This document shows, in pieces, positions 14,875 to 23,469 of a stretch of 64,000 nt of DNA. Both the position numbers and the translations under genes were made by a program. Under the pieces are notes generated by a model. That model had not been told where the DNA came from. It did no database searches and saw only the letters and a program-made list of their open reading frames with translations. The stretch's first letter is position 1, and each line of letters opens with the position of its first letter. Source of the DNA: Flammeovirga sp. OC4. Lineage in GTDB: Bacteria > Bacteroidota > Bacteroidia > Cytophagales > Flammeovirgaceae. The DNA lies in NCBI RefSeq assembly GCF_000812565.1, contig NZ_JTAM01000007.1, forward strand, positions 62,001 to 126,000, given 5' to 3'.

Positions 14875-16545
14875 CTATTGCTTTTTCTTTATCAATCGGG
14901 TAGGATCAAAAAGTTTCTCGCCATTGTAGAATTTATTCAATACCTGAGACCCATCCCAAAGAATTTTAATCTGATCTGCTTGTTTTACTGGATCCCTAGG
15001 CATAGGGTCTGGTAAATCAGTTCTCAGTCTAATTCTTTCTAACAGTTCCTCTCTTGGAGGCATTTCATCAAATCTATTTTTAAAACCTGGTAAGTACATG
15101 TCCGGCTTTTGGATCTTACTTGGAGGTAATACATTTGAATTATGTTTGGCGTTATAGATGATGTTTTCTACTTCGTTATCTTGTACAAAGTAAATAGACA
15201 TTGAAGGACAGGATGATTTGTTCAAAGCGTAAATATGCTTTTTATCTTCTGTTAATTGGAAGAACCTAGTCATACCATTACCTTTTACATCTACTTTATA
15301 AAGTTCGTTTTTCTCAAAATGTGCAATGATTTTTTTACCTTTTACTTGGTTGAAGTTTTCAATTGTATCTTCAGAAATAATAAAGCCATTTCTATTCAAA
15401 TACAATCGTTCAACACCTTTAGATGTAATATCAGTTCTAATTGTGGTGGCTGTCATTTGTGACTTTTGCGCCCAAATTCTAGGATCATCATAGAAGTAAA
15501 TCATTGAGTCATTATAGAAGTAAACCAATGAGTCACATCTTGATTTCATGTCGTGAGACCACATCGCTACATTATGGTAGGCATATAAAGTGTTTTCTTG
15601 CGTAGTAGTATCATTGATAGAGTGAAGCGTATCAGCAGCTAGATAATACATATCCATCCAGTTTCCTTTGATAGGTTTCGACATAAGAGCGTCGCCATAT
15701 GCAAATGTTGAACTGTCTTTGTGGATAACGACATCTGCATAGATCATAGCAGTGTCTTGCTTACTGAAGAATACTACATTACCAAAAGCTTTACTGTCTC
15801 CTGTATCTTTATTCGTATCAATTTTATCACCGATTAAGATGTACTTTTCATTTTCAACAACAGCAGAACCTTCAAAGTGTACCATACCATTGCCATTGTT
15901 GTAAGTACCAGCATTAGCAACTACGTCTCCATCTTTACTGGTGATGGTTGTACGTGTATTAAATGTAGAGATCTTAGTTTCTCTGTCATAGATTAATTTT
16001 TCTGTTTCGAGGTGTTGAACCTGTACAGAGTCATCCATGACCACATCTTTGATAAAGATTAATTCTTTCTTTTGAAGATAACCTTCAATGGATGTAAGCA
16101 CCATTGACTCTTGAATTACTTTACCACCTGTAAGGTATTTAGCTTCTTTAGTGGCAGTATAGTAATACAGCTTATCAGTGGTTAATGTAACGTCTTCGTC
16201 TATTAGTTTTACAATTCGGCCAGTAATTATTACTTCACCTTTTGTTTTTCTATAGTCAAGTTTGTCGCCGTATATTTTAGTTTTTTTGTCAACAACAATT
16301 ACATTACCCGTAGCAACTACATCTTCTGTCTTACTATTTTGACGCGCTTCATCGCAATAAATAGTTGTTGATTGTTGAGTTAGAATTACCCTTTTTCCAG
16401 GTGCACTGTAAAAAACTCTATATCCAGGGATACCTTTAGATCTAGCAGCTTTTATCCTAACTTTATCTTCTTGCTGTCCATAAGATTGAAAACTTTGAAG
16501 TAAGGAAATCAAAATAAAAATGCTAAATAAAATCTGTTTCTTCAT
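14875..16545 (-). CDS. OstA-like (LptA/LptD N-terminal-type) periplasmic protein
   Basis: About 556 residues. The start is taken as the ATG at 16545, giving a clean signal peptide MKKQILFSIFILISLLQSF; an in-frame ATG ten codons earlier gives a poorer one. Repeated short strands such as DVVATGNVIVVDKKTKIYGD, GEVIITGRIVKL and DSKAFGNVVFFSKQDTAMIYAD form the OstA beta-jellyroll that carries lipopolysaccharide across the periplasm. It is longer than LptA and lacks an LptD barrel, a type common in Bacteroidetes. Role in envelope lipid transport is inferred from the fold. Confidence 0.8.
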   Translation of the reverse strand: MKKQILFSIFILISLLQSFQSYGQQEDKVRIKAARSKGIPGYRVFYSAPGKRVILTQQSTTIYCDEARQNSKTEDVVATGNVIVVDKKTKIYGDKLDYRKTKGEVIITGRIVKLIDEDVTLTTDKLYYYTATKEAKYLTGGKVIQESMVLTSIEGYLQKKELIFIKDVVMDDSVQVQHLETEKLIYDRETKISTFNTRTTITSKDGDVVANAGTYNNGNGMVHFEGSAVVENEKYILIGDKIDTNKDTGDSKAFGNVVFFSKQDTAMIYADVVIHKDSSTFAYGDALMSKPIKGNWMDMYYLAADTLHSINDTTTQENTLYAYHNVAMWSHDMKSRCDSLVYFYNDSMIYFYDDPRIWAQKSQMTATTIRTDITSKGVERLYLNRNGFIISEDTIENFNQVKGKKIIAHFEKNELYKVDVKGNGMTRFFQLTEDKKHIYALNKSSCPSMSIYFVQDNEVENIIYNAKHNSNVLPPSKIQKPDMYLPGFKNRFDEMPPREELLERIRLRTDLPDPMPRDPVKQADQIKILWDGSQVLNKFYNGEKLFDPTRLIKKKQ

Positions 16546-16654
16546 TGTATTTTTGCTGCTTAAAAATGTGATCACAATTTAGTGAGAGAAGGATTACTCA
16601 ATTAAAAGCGGTGATCAATGCTTTGTAGACTATTCAGTATACATTACAAGAATG

Positions 16655-16685
16655 CAAATTTATCCTAGTTGCGTCTAAAAACAAT
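16655..16685 (-). promoter_or_regulatory. Promoter of the OstA-like gene
   Basis: Read leftward, TAAATTTG (16662-16655) is preceded at 19 bases by ATTG (16685-16682). Both elements and spacing fit the Bacteroidetes consensus. The leader before the ATG at 16545 is about 100 bases. Confidence 0.6.
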
Positions 16686-16891
16686 ATTTCGTGTGCTTTT
16701 AATGGAAAAATATTTGTAATTAATTTGACTCCAAGTGGTAAAATTTAAGTTAGCATAATAATTAAGGACTCGAATGAAAATAATTCGCATTAATTCTTAA
16801 TATTGTTTTATGATTACTTCTTCTATTAAGTGTGGAATAAAACACCTATTAGGAGGGTAGACAATCGAAATACTTAGAATTTCTTGTTAAT

Positions 16892-16899
16892 TATTTTTG
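16892..16899 (+). promoter_or_regulatory. -7 element of tilS
   Basis: TATTTTTG lies 19 bases before the chosen ATG, leaving a leader of only about a dozen bases. No -33 element is seen. Confidence 0.4.
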
Positions 16900-16918
16900 A
16901 CCAAGTACCTACTTGTAT

Positions 16919-18271
16919 ATGATAGACATTCATAAAACAGTTAATGACCAATTTTTAACTTTTCTTAATCGAATAGGCGTACAAACTCATAAAAATAAAC
17001 TCTTGTTAGCATTTAGTGGAGGGGTAGACTCTGTAGTATTAGCTTTGTTTTTTAAACTGAATAAGATTGATTTTGCCTTGGCGCATATGAATTTTCAGCT
17101 TAGAGGAGAGGATTCGCTGCATGATGAACTATTTGCAAGAGATTTTGCAGAAAAAATTGGAGTGCCAATTTTTGTCAAGAAAGTAGATACAACAAAAAAA
17201 GTTGAAGAAGATCAGCAATCAGTTCAAATGGTAGCTCGAAGATTGAGGTATGATTGGTTTCAAGAGATACTCAAAGGAAATAATTATGATTTCATTGCAA
17301 CAGCACATCATAAGTCAGATCATTTAGAGACAATACTTTTTAATTTGACTAAAGGAACGGGTATTGAAGGTCTTCATGGAATACTACCAAAAAGAGGAAA
17401 TATTATTCGTCCACTTTTATTTCTGTCAAAAGATGAAATAATACAAATTGCTCAAGATAGTCAATTGGAGTGGAGAGAAGATAAATCGAATCAATCTACC
17501 AAGTATGCAAGAAATAAACTGAGGCATTTAGTAATTCCAATATTAAAAGAAATAAATCCTTCGGTTGAGAAAACAATTCAATTATCATCAGAGTTATTTT
17601 ATAAAGTAGAACAAAACCTGTTTTATCAGCTTGAAATCTTTAAAAATAAGTATGTCAAGGAGTCAGAGGAGGAGATGAGTATCGCACTTAGAGAGATTCA
17701 AAGTATCGATGAGATCTTGTTGTTTTATTTCTTAAAACCTTATCAGTTTGATTATAAAACAGTTCAGGATTTATATCAAAACAAAGATAAATCTTCTCTA
17801 GTTTATTATTCAGCGAATAAAGTCATGGCACTCTATACGACTCAAAATGATGCAATTTTAAAGGAGATTTCTGATCGTACATCTGATTTTAGCTTGGCTA
17901 CTAATATTACAAGTGAAGAAAAAGAGTTCTTTCACAAGCATAATAAAGTCATTGTAGTTGAAAAGCAGATTCATTCAGTGGATGAAATGAGTTTTGATCA
18001 TATTTATATTCCAGAAAGCCTATTTCCTCTAACAATCAGAAATGTAAATAAAGGAGATCGAATTAAGCCTTTTGGAATGAAAAAAGGAAGTAAGAAAGTT
18101 TTTGATTTATTACAGGATGAGAAAATACCACAATACTTGAGAAGTGAAATATTAGTTTTGGAATCCAAGGATGGGGAAATATTGAGCGTTTTGGGCATTA
18201 GAAATTCAGAAAGTTTGAGAATAAGGAATTTTCCTTGCAAATTGATGATGATTTCTATAGAAAAGCATTAA
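16919..18271 (+). CDS. tilS: tRNA(Ile)-lysidine synthetase
   Basis: A 450-residue enzyme that changes C34 of tRNA-Ile(CAU) to lysidine, so the tRNA reads AUA. The ATP pyrophosphatase loop AFSGGVDSVVLAL (31-43) and the downstream ATAHHKSDHLETILFNLTKG are typical, and the C-terminal TilS domain (from about 365, TIRNVNKGDRIKPFG) is present. The ATG at 16919 is chosen over an in-frame TTG two codons earlier. The next gene follows after 16 bases and is probably co-transcribed. Confidence 0.93.
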   Translation: MIDIHKTVNDQFLTFLNRIGVQTHKNKLLLAFSGGVDSVVLALFFKLNKIDFALAHMNFQLRGEDSLHDELFARDFAEKIGVPIFVKKVDTTKKVEEDQQSVQMVARRLRYDWFQEILKGNNYDFIATAHHKSDHLETILFNLTKGTGIEGLHGILPKRGNIIRPLLFLSKDEIIQIAQDSQLEWREDKSNQSTKYARNKLRHLVIPILKEINPSVEKTIQLSSELFYKVEQNLFYQLEIFKNKYVKESEEEMSIALREIQSIDEILLFYFLKPYQFDYKTVQDLYQNKDKSSLVYYSANKVMALYTTQNDAILKEISDRTSDFSLATNITSEEKEFFHKHNKVIVVEKQIHSVDEMSFDHIYIPESLFPLTIRNVNKGDRIKPFGMKKGSKKVFDLLQDEKIPQYLRSEILVLESKDGEILSVLGIRNSESLRIRNFPCKLMMISIEKH

Positions 18272-18287
18272 TACTAGATATACGTTC

Positions 18288-18809
18288 ATGTTTAATATCT
18301 TCAAAAAGACATATAATAACGAAGAAAGAACACTTTTCGACTTTATGAGAAGAGGCATCTTGTTTTCCAAACTAACAGACGATGAACTCTCGAAGTTTAC
18401 TCCTCATTTACACCTAAGACATTATACAAAAGGGGAAGTGATATTCTTTAGAGATGACCCAAGTCAGGCACTTTATCTTATCTCAAGAGGTATCGTGACT
18501 TTGAATATCGATATTGAAGATAAATTTGAAGATTTAGTTCACCTTAAGGCTACAGAAACTTTTGGTGATAACGCAATTTTGGAAGGAACCAATCGACCTT
18601 ACAATGCCGTTTGTTTCTCTGATCACGCCGATGTTTATGTAATTCCTCAGGCAGTAATTCATAATATTTTTGAGGAAAACAATAAAATCAAAGCGAAAAT
18701 GATGACGAGCATGGCAGAGATATATGACAGGTTTACAGCTCATTTGTTCCGTGCTTATAAAGAATCATTTGGATTTTTTGACCTTGGAAGAGCTTTTATG
18801 CCCTTTTAA
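18288..18809 (+). CDS. Stand-alone cyclic nucleotide-binding domain protein
   Basis: A 173-residue protein with a single cNMP-binding fold (about 20-140), as in Crp/Fnr regulators: FSKLTDDELSKFTPHLHLRH, GEVIFFRDD, LYLISRGIVTLNI. It stops after the long helix, and the helix-turn-helix of a transcription factor is absent, so it is a ligand-binding adaptor rather than a DNA-binding regulator. The phosphate-binding cassette is imperfect (TFGDNAILEGTNRPYNAVC), so cNMP binding is unsure. It is co-transcribed with tilS. Confidence 0.8.
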   Translation: MFNIFKKTYNNEERTLFDFMRRGILFSKLTDDELSKFTPHLHLRHYTKGEVIFFRDDPSQALYLISRGIVTLNIDIEDKFEDLVHLKATETFGDNAILEGTNRPYNAVCFSDHADVYVIPQAVIHNIFEENNKIKAKMMTSMAEIYDRFTAHLFRAYKESFGFFDLGRAFMPF

Positions 18810-18833
18810 GATGAATATTATCACAAATAAAAC

Positions 18834-18847
18834 ATGACAAATGTCAT
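18834..18847. promoter_or_regulatory. ATGAC-N4-GTCAT operator upstream of ctaA
   Basis: ATGACA-AA-TGTCAT is a perfect palindrome. It lies 20 bases before the -7 box at 18867, exactly where the -33 element should be and where no TTTG is found. Its TGAC-N4-GTCA core is like Crp/Fnr-superfamily (FixK/DNR type) sites. Related sites lie before the next oxidase unit at 21442 and 21464. Confidence 0.55.
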
Positions 18848-18866
18848 ATAAATCAGATGTTTTTTA

Positions 18867-18874
18867 TATTTTTG
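18867..18874 (+). promoter_or_regulatory. -7 element of the ctaA unit
   Basis: TATTTTTG followed by C. No -33 element, consistent with a promoter that needs an activator at the palindrome 18834-18847. Confidence 0.5.
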
Positions 18875-18932
18875 CGTTACAACCTATGAGTTGATCTTTG
18901 TTCCTTTTAATAAAGGTTAATTGATATTTAGT

Positions 18933-19961
18933 ATGAACAGCAGGAATTTAACAAACAACGGAGCACTCTACAGAAGATTTGGAGTAATTACTGTCTATGC
19001 AGTATTTTTCTTAATTCTAGTGGGAGGGATAGTGAGAAGTACGGGTTCTGGAATGGGATGTCCCGATTGGCCAAAATGTTTTGGAACTTGGGTGCCACCA
19101 ACGGATGTCAGTCAACTTCCAGAAGATTATAAAACGATTTTTGCAGTTCAAGGAAGAGAAATTGCAGACTTTTCACCAATTAAAACATGGATTGAATATG
19201 TCAATCGCTTAGTGGGAGTATTGATTGGATTCTTCGTTTTTCTAACATTAGTTTTTTCTTTCTCTTACAGAAAGGAAGACCCAGTGGTGACTTGGTGTTC
19301 ATTTACAGCATTTGTATTAGTAGGTTTTGAAGGATGGTTGGGATCCAAGGTGGTGTCATCTGACCTGCATCCAGTATTAATCACACTACACATGTTGGTA
19401 GCACTAATTATTGTTGGTGTTTTGATATACGCCGTTGCAAGATCTCATAAAAAAGAATTGACCTATAAAGATCCTCATAATATCAAGACGATTAATAAAT
19501 GGATGATTGGTATTTTGATGTTGTCATTCCTTCAGATTATTCTTGGTACACAAGTAAGAGAGTCTGTAGATATTGTTGCAAAAAGTTTTGATGAACAACA
19601 AAGAGAATTATGGATCGATCAATTAGGATGGACATTCCTTGTACATAGGTCTTTTTCTATCGTAGTATTGATTCTGAATATCATCTTTGTAAAGCATATA
19701 TTTTCTGGTACTGAAGTCAATCACCCTTCGAGATTCTGGTCTAAAGTAATGTTAGGTCTTTTTGGAGTAGTGATTGCATCTGGAGCAATTATGGGACATT
19801 TTGCCATTCCTGCTTTCCTTCAGCCAGTCCATTTACTCTTAGGTTCACTAATTGTTGGATGCCAATTTTACATTGCATTGTTAGTGAATCACTCTAAAGT
19901 TCTAGAGAACACTATATCTTATGACAATAAGACATTCAAACAAAAAAACGCAACAGCATAA
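18933..19961 (+). CDS. ctaA: Heme A synthase (COX15/CtaA)
   Basis: A 342-residue membrane enzyme that oxidises the heme O methyl group to give heme A. The start ATG at 18933 is preferred to an in-frame TTG four codons upstream. Seen are GGIVRSTGSGMGCPDWPKCF with the extracytoplasmic cysteine pair, EYVNRLVG (the E-R heme-site motif), and heme-ligand histidines in LHMLVAL, VHRSFS and GHFAIPAF. About eight membrane helices. ctaB follows one base after the stop, so heme O to heme A conversion is encoded as one unit. Confidence 0.92.
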   Translation: MNSRNLTNNGALYRRFGVITVYAVFFLILVGGIVRSTGSGMGCPDWPKCFGTWVPPTDVSQLPEDYKTIFAVQGREIADFSPIKTWIEYVNRLVGVLIGFFVFLTLVFSFSYRKEDPVVTWCSFTAFVLVGFEGWLGSKVVSSDLHPVLITLHMLVALIIVGVLIYAVARSHKKELTYKDPHNIKTINKWMIGILMLSFLQIILGTQVRESVDIVAKSFDEQQRELWIDQLGWTFLVHRSFSIVVLILNIIFVKHIFSGTEVNHPSRFWSKVMLGLFGVVIASGAIMGHFAIPAFLQPVHLLLGSLIVGCQFYIALLVNHSKVLENTISYDNKTFKQKNATA

Positions 19962-19962
19962 T

Positions 19963-20862
19963 ATGTTAGTAGCAGAAGTAAAAGAAAAAGAGCAGTTGAT
20001 AACACCGAGGAAGAGTCGATTTAGAGATTTCTATGACTTATTGAAAGTTAGACTTACAATGGTTGTCGTATTCTCAGGCGTCTTTGGTTATTTGTTGGGG
20101 ACAAAAGATGCTTCTGCAATTGAATTATTAGCATTAACCATTGGTAGTTTTCTAATTACGGGTTCTGCAAATACCATCAATCAAATTCTTGAAAAGGAAT
20201 ACGATAAGATGATGAAGAGAACAATGAATAGACCATTGCCATTGGGGATCATTTCAAGAAAAGAAGCAGCAATATATGCGGCAGTTCTTGCAGTTTTGGG
20301 AGGAGCAATCATGTTTACCTTTCTGAACGCATACTCCACTATGTTATCCTTGCTGTCCTTAGTCTTGTATGCCTTCGTGTATACACCACTAAAAAGGATT
20401 ACTCCTTTATCTGTTTTAGTAGGAGCTTTTCCTGGTGGTTTTCCTCCTATGATTGGTTGGGTAGCAGCGACAGGTTTTATAGGTATAGAGGGGTTAATAT
20501 TATTTGCGATCCAATTTATGTGGCAATTCCCTCATTTCTGGGCTATTGCTTGGGTAGCAGATAAAGATTACAAGAAAGCAGGGTTTAAGATGCTTCCCTT
20601 TAATGGAGATAAAGATGTAAATACAGCAATACAAATCTCGATTTATACTATGTTCTTGTTGCCAATGGGCTTCTTGCCTACGCAGTTTGGCGTAACAGGA
20701 CATATTTCTGGGATTATTGCAGCATTGGCTGGTGCAGGTTTCCTATTCCAAACATTCGGCCTTATAAAAGATAAAACAGATAAAGCAGCATTGAAAATTA
20801 TGTTCTCATCCTTTATCTACTTACCCATTGTTCAAATTGTATATTTAATAGATAAGATTTAA
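19963..20862 (+). CDS. ctaB: Protoheme IX farnesyltransferase (heme O synthase)
   Basis: A 299-residue UbiA-family enzyme that adds farnesyl to heme B, giving heme O, the substrate of CtaA. The ATG at 19963, one base after the ctaA stop, is chosen; an in-frame ATG at 19921 would overlap ctaA by 41 bases and add 14 polar residues. Motifs are NTINQILEKEYDKMMKRT with the aspartate pair, RPLPLG and YTPLKRITP. Nine hydrophobic segments. Confidence 0.92.
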   Translation: MLVAEVKEKEQLITPRKSRFRDFYDLLKVRLTMVVVFSGVFGYLLGTKDASAIELLALTIGSFLITGSANTINQILEKEYDKMMKRTMNRPLPLGIISRKEAAIYAAVLAVLGGAIMFTFLNAYSTMLSLLSLVLYAFVYTPLKRITPLSVLVGAFPGGFPPMIGWVAATGFIGIEGLILFAIQFMWQFPHFWAIAWVADKDYKKAGFKMLPFNGDKDVNTAIQISIYTMFLLPMGFLPTQFGVTGHISGIIAALAGAGFLFQTFGLIKDKTDKAALKIMFSSFIYLPIVQIVYLIDKI

Positions 20863-20868
20863 GAAACT

Positions 20869-21438
20869 ATGTCAGTAGCAAATACACCTAAACGTCCTTT
20901 AAGCATGCATCCAAAGAAATTTGCGATGTGGTTGTTCATCGTTAGTGTAGTGATGATTTTTGCAGCTCTTACAAGTGCATACATCGTAAGACAAGCAGAA
21001 GGGAATTGGTATACATTTGAATTACCAAACATTTTGTATGCTAGTACAGTTGTTATATTAGTAAGCAGTCTGACGATGCATTGGGCTTATTTAGGAGCCA
21101 AAAAAGATAATATGTCACAATTGAAAAGTGCTATTACTTTGACATCTGTACTCGGACTTGTTTTCTTGTTCTTACAATTTATTGGATGGGAAGAGTTAGT
21201 GGACATCAATGTCTATTTTGTAGGTAATCCATCAGGTTCTTTTGTATATGTTTTGACAGGACTTCACGGTTTACACATTGTAAGTGGTATTATTTATTTG
21301 GGGATTATATTAGTAGAATCATATAGAAACAAGATCAATTCATCATCAATCGTAAGAATGGAGATGTGTGCCAATTATTGGCACTTCTTAGGTGGATTAT
21401 GGGTTTATCTGTTTGTTTTTCTACTTTTGAATCGCTAA
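20869..21438 (+). CDS. Cytochrome c oxidase subunit III-like protein (first)
   Basis: A 189-residue heme-copper oxidase subunit III family protein with five membrane segments (FAMWLFIVSVVMIFAALTSA, LTGLHGLHIVSGIIYLG, YWHFLGGLWVYLFVFLLL). The C-terminal YWHF-WVYLF motif is the subunit III signature. It lies six bases after ctaB. A longer subunit III follows as the next gene, so this short form may be an accessory or a diverged duplicate. Confidence 0.85.
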   Translation: MSVANTPKRPLSMHPKKFAMWLFIVSVVMIFAALTSAYIVRQAEGNWYTFELPNILYASTVVILVSSLTMHWAYLGAKKDNMSQLKSAITLTSVLGLVFLFLQFIGWEELVDINVYFVGNPSGSFVYVLTGLHGLHIVSGIIYLGIILVESYRNKINSSSIVRMEMCANYWHFLGGLWVYLFVFLLLNR

Positions 21439-21441
21439 AGA

Positions 21442-21477
21442 ATGACAATCGTCATAAAAAAATAGCACAAATGTCAT
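21442..21477. promoter_or_regulatory. Two operators of the ATGAC-N4-GTCAT type before the second oxidase unit
   Basis: ATGACAATCGTCAT (21442-21455) is a perfect ATGAC-N4-GTCAT palindrome. The stretch 21464-21477 matches the ctaA site (18834-18847) at 12 of 14 positions. The two sites start 22 bases apart, about two helix turns. A possible promoter follows: TTG at 21485-21487, 20 bases, then TTTATTTG at 21508-21515 (one mismatch). Confidence 0.55.
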
Positions 21478-21567
21478 CAAATAGTTGTTATTGTTAAAAA
21501 ACGACCATTTATTTGTGTTAGGAAATATAATTCAAACAGACACTATAAAAATAACTTACAATTTTTT

Positions 21568-22323
21568 ATGTCATCATCTACAACTTTGAAGAATCCCGTA
21601 GTTACTAAATGGGATGGTGGAGAGAGACCAATGAAAGCAACTTATGGAAAACTGATGATGTGGTTTTTCTTGGTATCGGATGCTTTTACATTCGCGTCTT
21701 TATTAATTGCATACGGTGTAGTTAGGTATATGCACCCAGCGTACGAAGGCCCTTATTCAGCTTTTGAATTTGCTACAAGTTCAGATAATTTTTACTGGCC
21801 TATTCCAGAAAAGGTATTTAATGCTTTCCCTGGTTTACACGGAGTGGATGCTCCATTGATGTTCGTAGGTTTAATGACATTTATTCTTATTCTTTCTTCA
21901 GTAACCATGGTATTAGCAGTAGAAGCAGGAGAAAGAAAATCAAAAGCAGAAGTTGAAAAGTGGATGCTTTGGACAATTGTAGGTGGTATTACTTTCCTTG
22001 CATGTCAAGCTTGGGAATGGTCTCACTTTATTCACGGTACTGACGAAGGTGTAATCAGAGATGGTGTTCAAATTTTTGGTGCCAATTTAAGAGAGAACCA
22101 ATACGGTCCTCAATTATTTGCTAGTTTCTTCTTCTTTATTACAGGTTTCCACGGTATTCACGTAACCTCTGGTGTTATTATTAATATCGTGATCTTCTAC
22201 AACGTAGTAATGGGTACTTATGAGGAAAGAGGTACTTATGAAATGATTGAGAAGGGAGGTTTATACTGGCACTTTGTCGATTTAGTGTGGGTATTCGTAT
22301 TTACTTTCTTCTACCTTGTATAA
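21568..22323 (+). CDS. Cytochrome c oxidase subunit III (second)
   Basis: A 251-residue subunit III with about five to seven membrane segments. It carries SDAFTFASLLIAYGVVRY, FITGFHGIHVTSGVI and the C-terminal signature YWHFVDLVWVFVFTFFYL, a fuller match to the core subunit than the preceding short gene. It opens the second oxidase unit, behind two putative operators. The polar loop of about 60 residues after the first helices (AYEGPYSAFEFATSSDNFYW) is typical of Bacteroidetes members. Confidence 0.9.
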   Translation: MSSSTTLKNPVVTKWDGGERPMKATYGKLMMWFFLVSDAFTFASLLIAYGVVRYMHPAYEGPYSAFEFATSSDNFYWPIPEKVFNAFPGLHGVDAPLMFVGLMTFILILSSVTMVLAVEAGERKSKAEVEKWMLWTIVGGITFLACQAWEWSHFIHGTDEGVIRDGVQIFGANLRENQYGPQLFASFFFFITGFHGIHVTSGVIINIVIFYNVVMGTYEERGTYEMIEKGGLYWHFVDLVWVFVFTFFYLV

Positions 22324-22362
22324 GACAGAAAATTAGATTAAAAACCATTAAAGAATAAAGAT

Positions 22363-22701
22363 ATGGCACATTTTGATGCTTCAATGACACCTGAGCAAAT
22401 CAAAGCAGCTAAAATGAAAACTGTAGTAAAAGTAACTGCAATTTTAGCTATCGTAACTATTATTGAATTTATCTTTGCTTTTGCATGGCCTGACGGCGCT
22501 AGCAGAACACCGTTAAATATTATTTTTGTTGCTTTAACTTTAGTGAAAGCAGGTTATATTATTTGGGAATTCATGCACCTAGGACATGAAACTAAACTTT
22601 TAAAGTTTGTTATCTTATTCCCATTACTGTTTTTAGTATGGTTATTAGTAGCCCTTTTTGATGAAGGTGGAGCAGTTGTAACTGCTATTCAGAATTGGTA
22701 A
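22363..22701 (+). CDS. Cytochrome c oxidase subunit IV family protein
   Basis: A 112-residue small membrane subunit with three hydrophobic helices (VTAILAIVTIIEFIFAFAW, NIIFVALTLVKAGYIIWEFM, FVILFPLLFLVWLLVALF). WEFMHLGHETK matches the prokaryotic subunit IV family, which helps assembly of the oxidase core. It lies 39 bases after subunit III. Confidence 0.85.
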   Translation: MAHFDASMTPEQIKAAKMKTVVKVTAILAIVTIIEFIFAFAWPDGASRTPLNIIFVALTLVKAGYIIWEFMHLGHETKLLKFVILFPLLFLVWLLVALFDEGGAVVTAIQNW

Positions 22702-22730
22702 TCCCAAATTTTGGATAATATTAATCAATA

Positions 22731-22772
22731 ATATGGTTTGATTTCTTCACCTTTGTAGAAATCAAACCATAT
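22731..22772 (+). terminator. Hairpin between coxIV and sco
   Basis: A perfect 15-pair stem (22731-22745 with 22758-22772) with 12-base loop, followed by TTTACTTTTA. It could end or weaken transcription before the assembly genes. The loop holds CACCTTTG, close to a -7 element. Confidence 0.55.
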
Positions 22773-22794
22773 TTACTTTTATAGCACTATATCA

Positions 22795-23469
22795 ATGAAT
22801 AAACCTAATGCGAAAAAATGGATTTTTCTATTTGCACTAATAGGAACTCCATTATTTATCTTCTTCTTCTTGAAGAACTTCGGAACAAACGAATATAAAC
22901 TAGAATCACCAGAAGAACTTCAGGTGTACAACTTAAAGTCGGTAAATTGTACACCAAACGAGATCAATGGAGTACATAGAATTCCCTCTTTTGATTTCTT
23001 GAACCAAGATAGCGTTCGATTCACAAATAGAAATCTGGAAGGAAAGGTTTATGTAGCAGATTTCTTTTTTACATCTTGCCCTGACATCTGTAAAGCGATG
23101 ACATCAGGTTTGCTAAGAGTACAAGAACGTTTCAAAAATGAAGATAGATTAGAAATCTTATCCTTTTCTATTGATCCTAACTACGACACTCCAACAGTCT
23201 TGAAAGACTATTCCCAAAAGAATAAGATAGATACGAAAAAGTGGAATCTTTTGACAGGGGATAAACAAACGATCATGGACTTAGGTCAATGTGGTTTCTA
23301 CATTACCGCCAAAGAGGAGGCACTTGGTCAAAGTACATCTCTATCACATTCAGATAAATTAATATTAGTAGATACTGAAGGAAGAATCCGAGGATTTTAC
23401 AGTGGAACAGATCAGGAGGATGTGAAAAGATTATTAACTGAGATATCAATACTATTAACAGAAAAATAA
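22795..23469 (+). CDS. SCO1/SenC-type copper chaperone
   Basis: A 224-residue membrane-anchored thioredoxin-fold protein. One N-terminal helix (WIFLFALIGTPLFIFFFL) is followed by the domain with FFFTSCPDICKAM, where Cys95 and Cys99 bind copper, and a later histidine in SLSHSDKLILVD. It delivers copper to the CuA centre of oxidase subunit II, on the outer face of the membrane. Its stop codon overlaps the next start by one base (TAATG), so the two genes are translationally linked. Confidence 0.9.
   Translation: MNKPNAKKWIFLFALIGTPLFIFFFLKNFGTNEYKLESPEELQVYNLKSVNCTPNEINGVHRIPSFDFLNQDSVRFTNRNLEGKVYVADFFFTSCPDICKAMTSGLLRVQERFKNEDRLEILSFSIDPNYDTPTVLKDYSQKNKIDTKKWNLLTGDKQTIMDLGQCGFYITAKEEALGQSTSLSHSDKLILVDTEGRIRGFYSGTDQEDVKRLLTEISILLTEK

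Larger units (their letters stand above)
16546..16918. other. 373-base divergent gap between OstA-like gene and tilS
   Basis: It contains a good leftward promoter (16655-16685) and a rightward -7 element close to tilS (16892-16899). The stretch between them is AT-rich with no clear palindrome or reading frame. Confidence 0.6.

Noticed and set aside
16546-16575. Longer start for the OstA-like gene (ATG at 16575)
   Set aside because: The next in-frame ATG at 16545 gives a standard signal peptide directly at the N-terminus.
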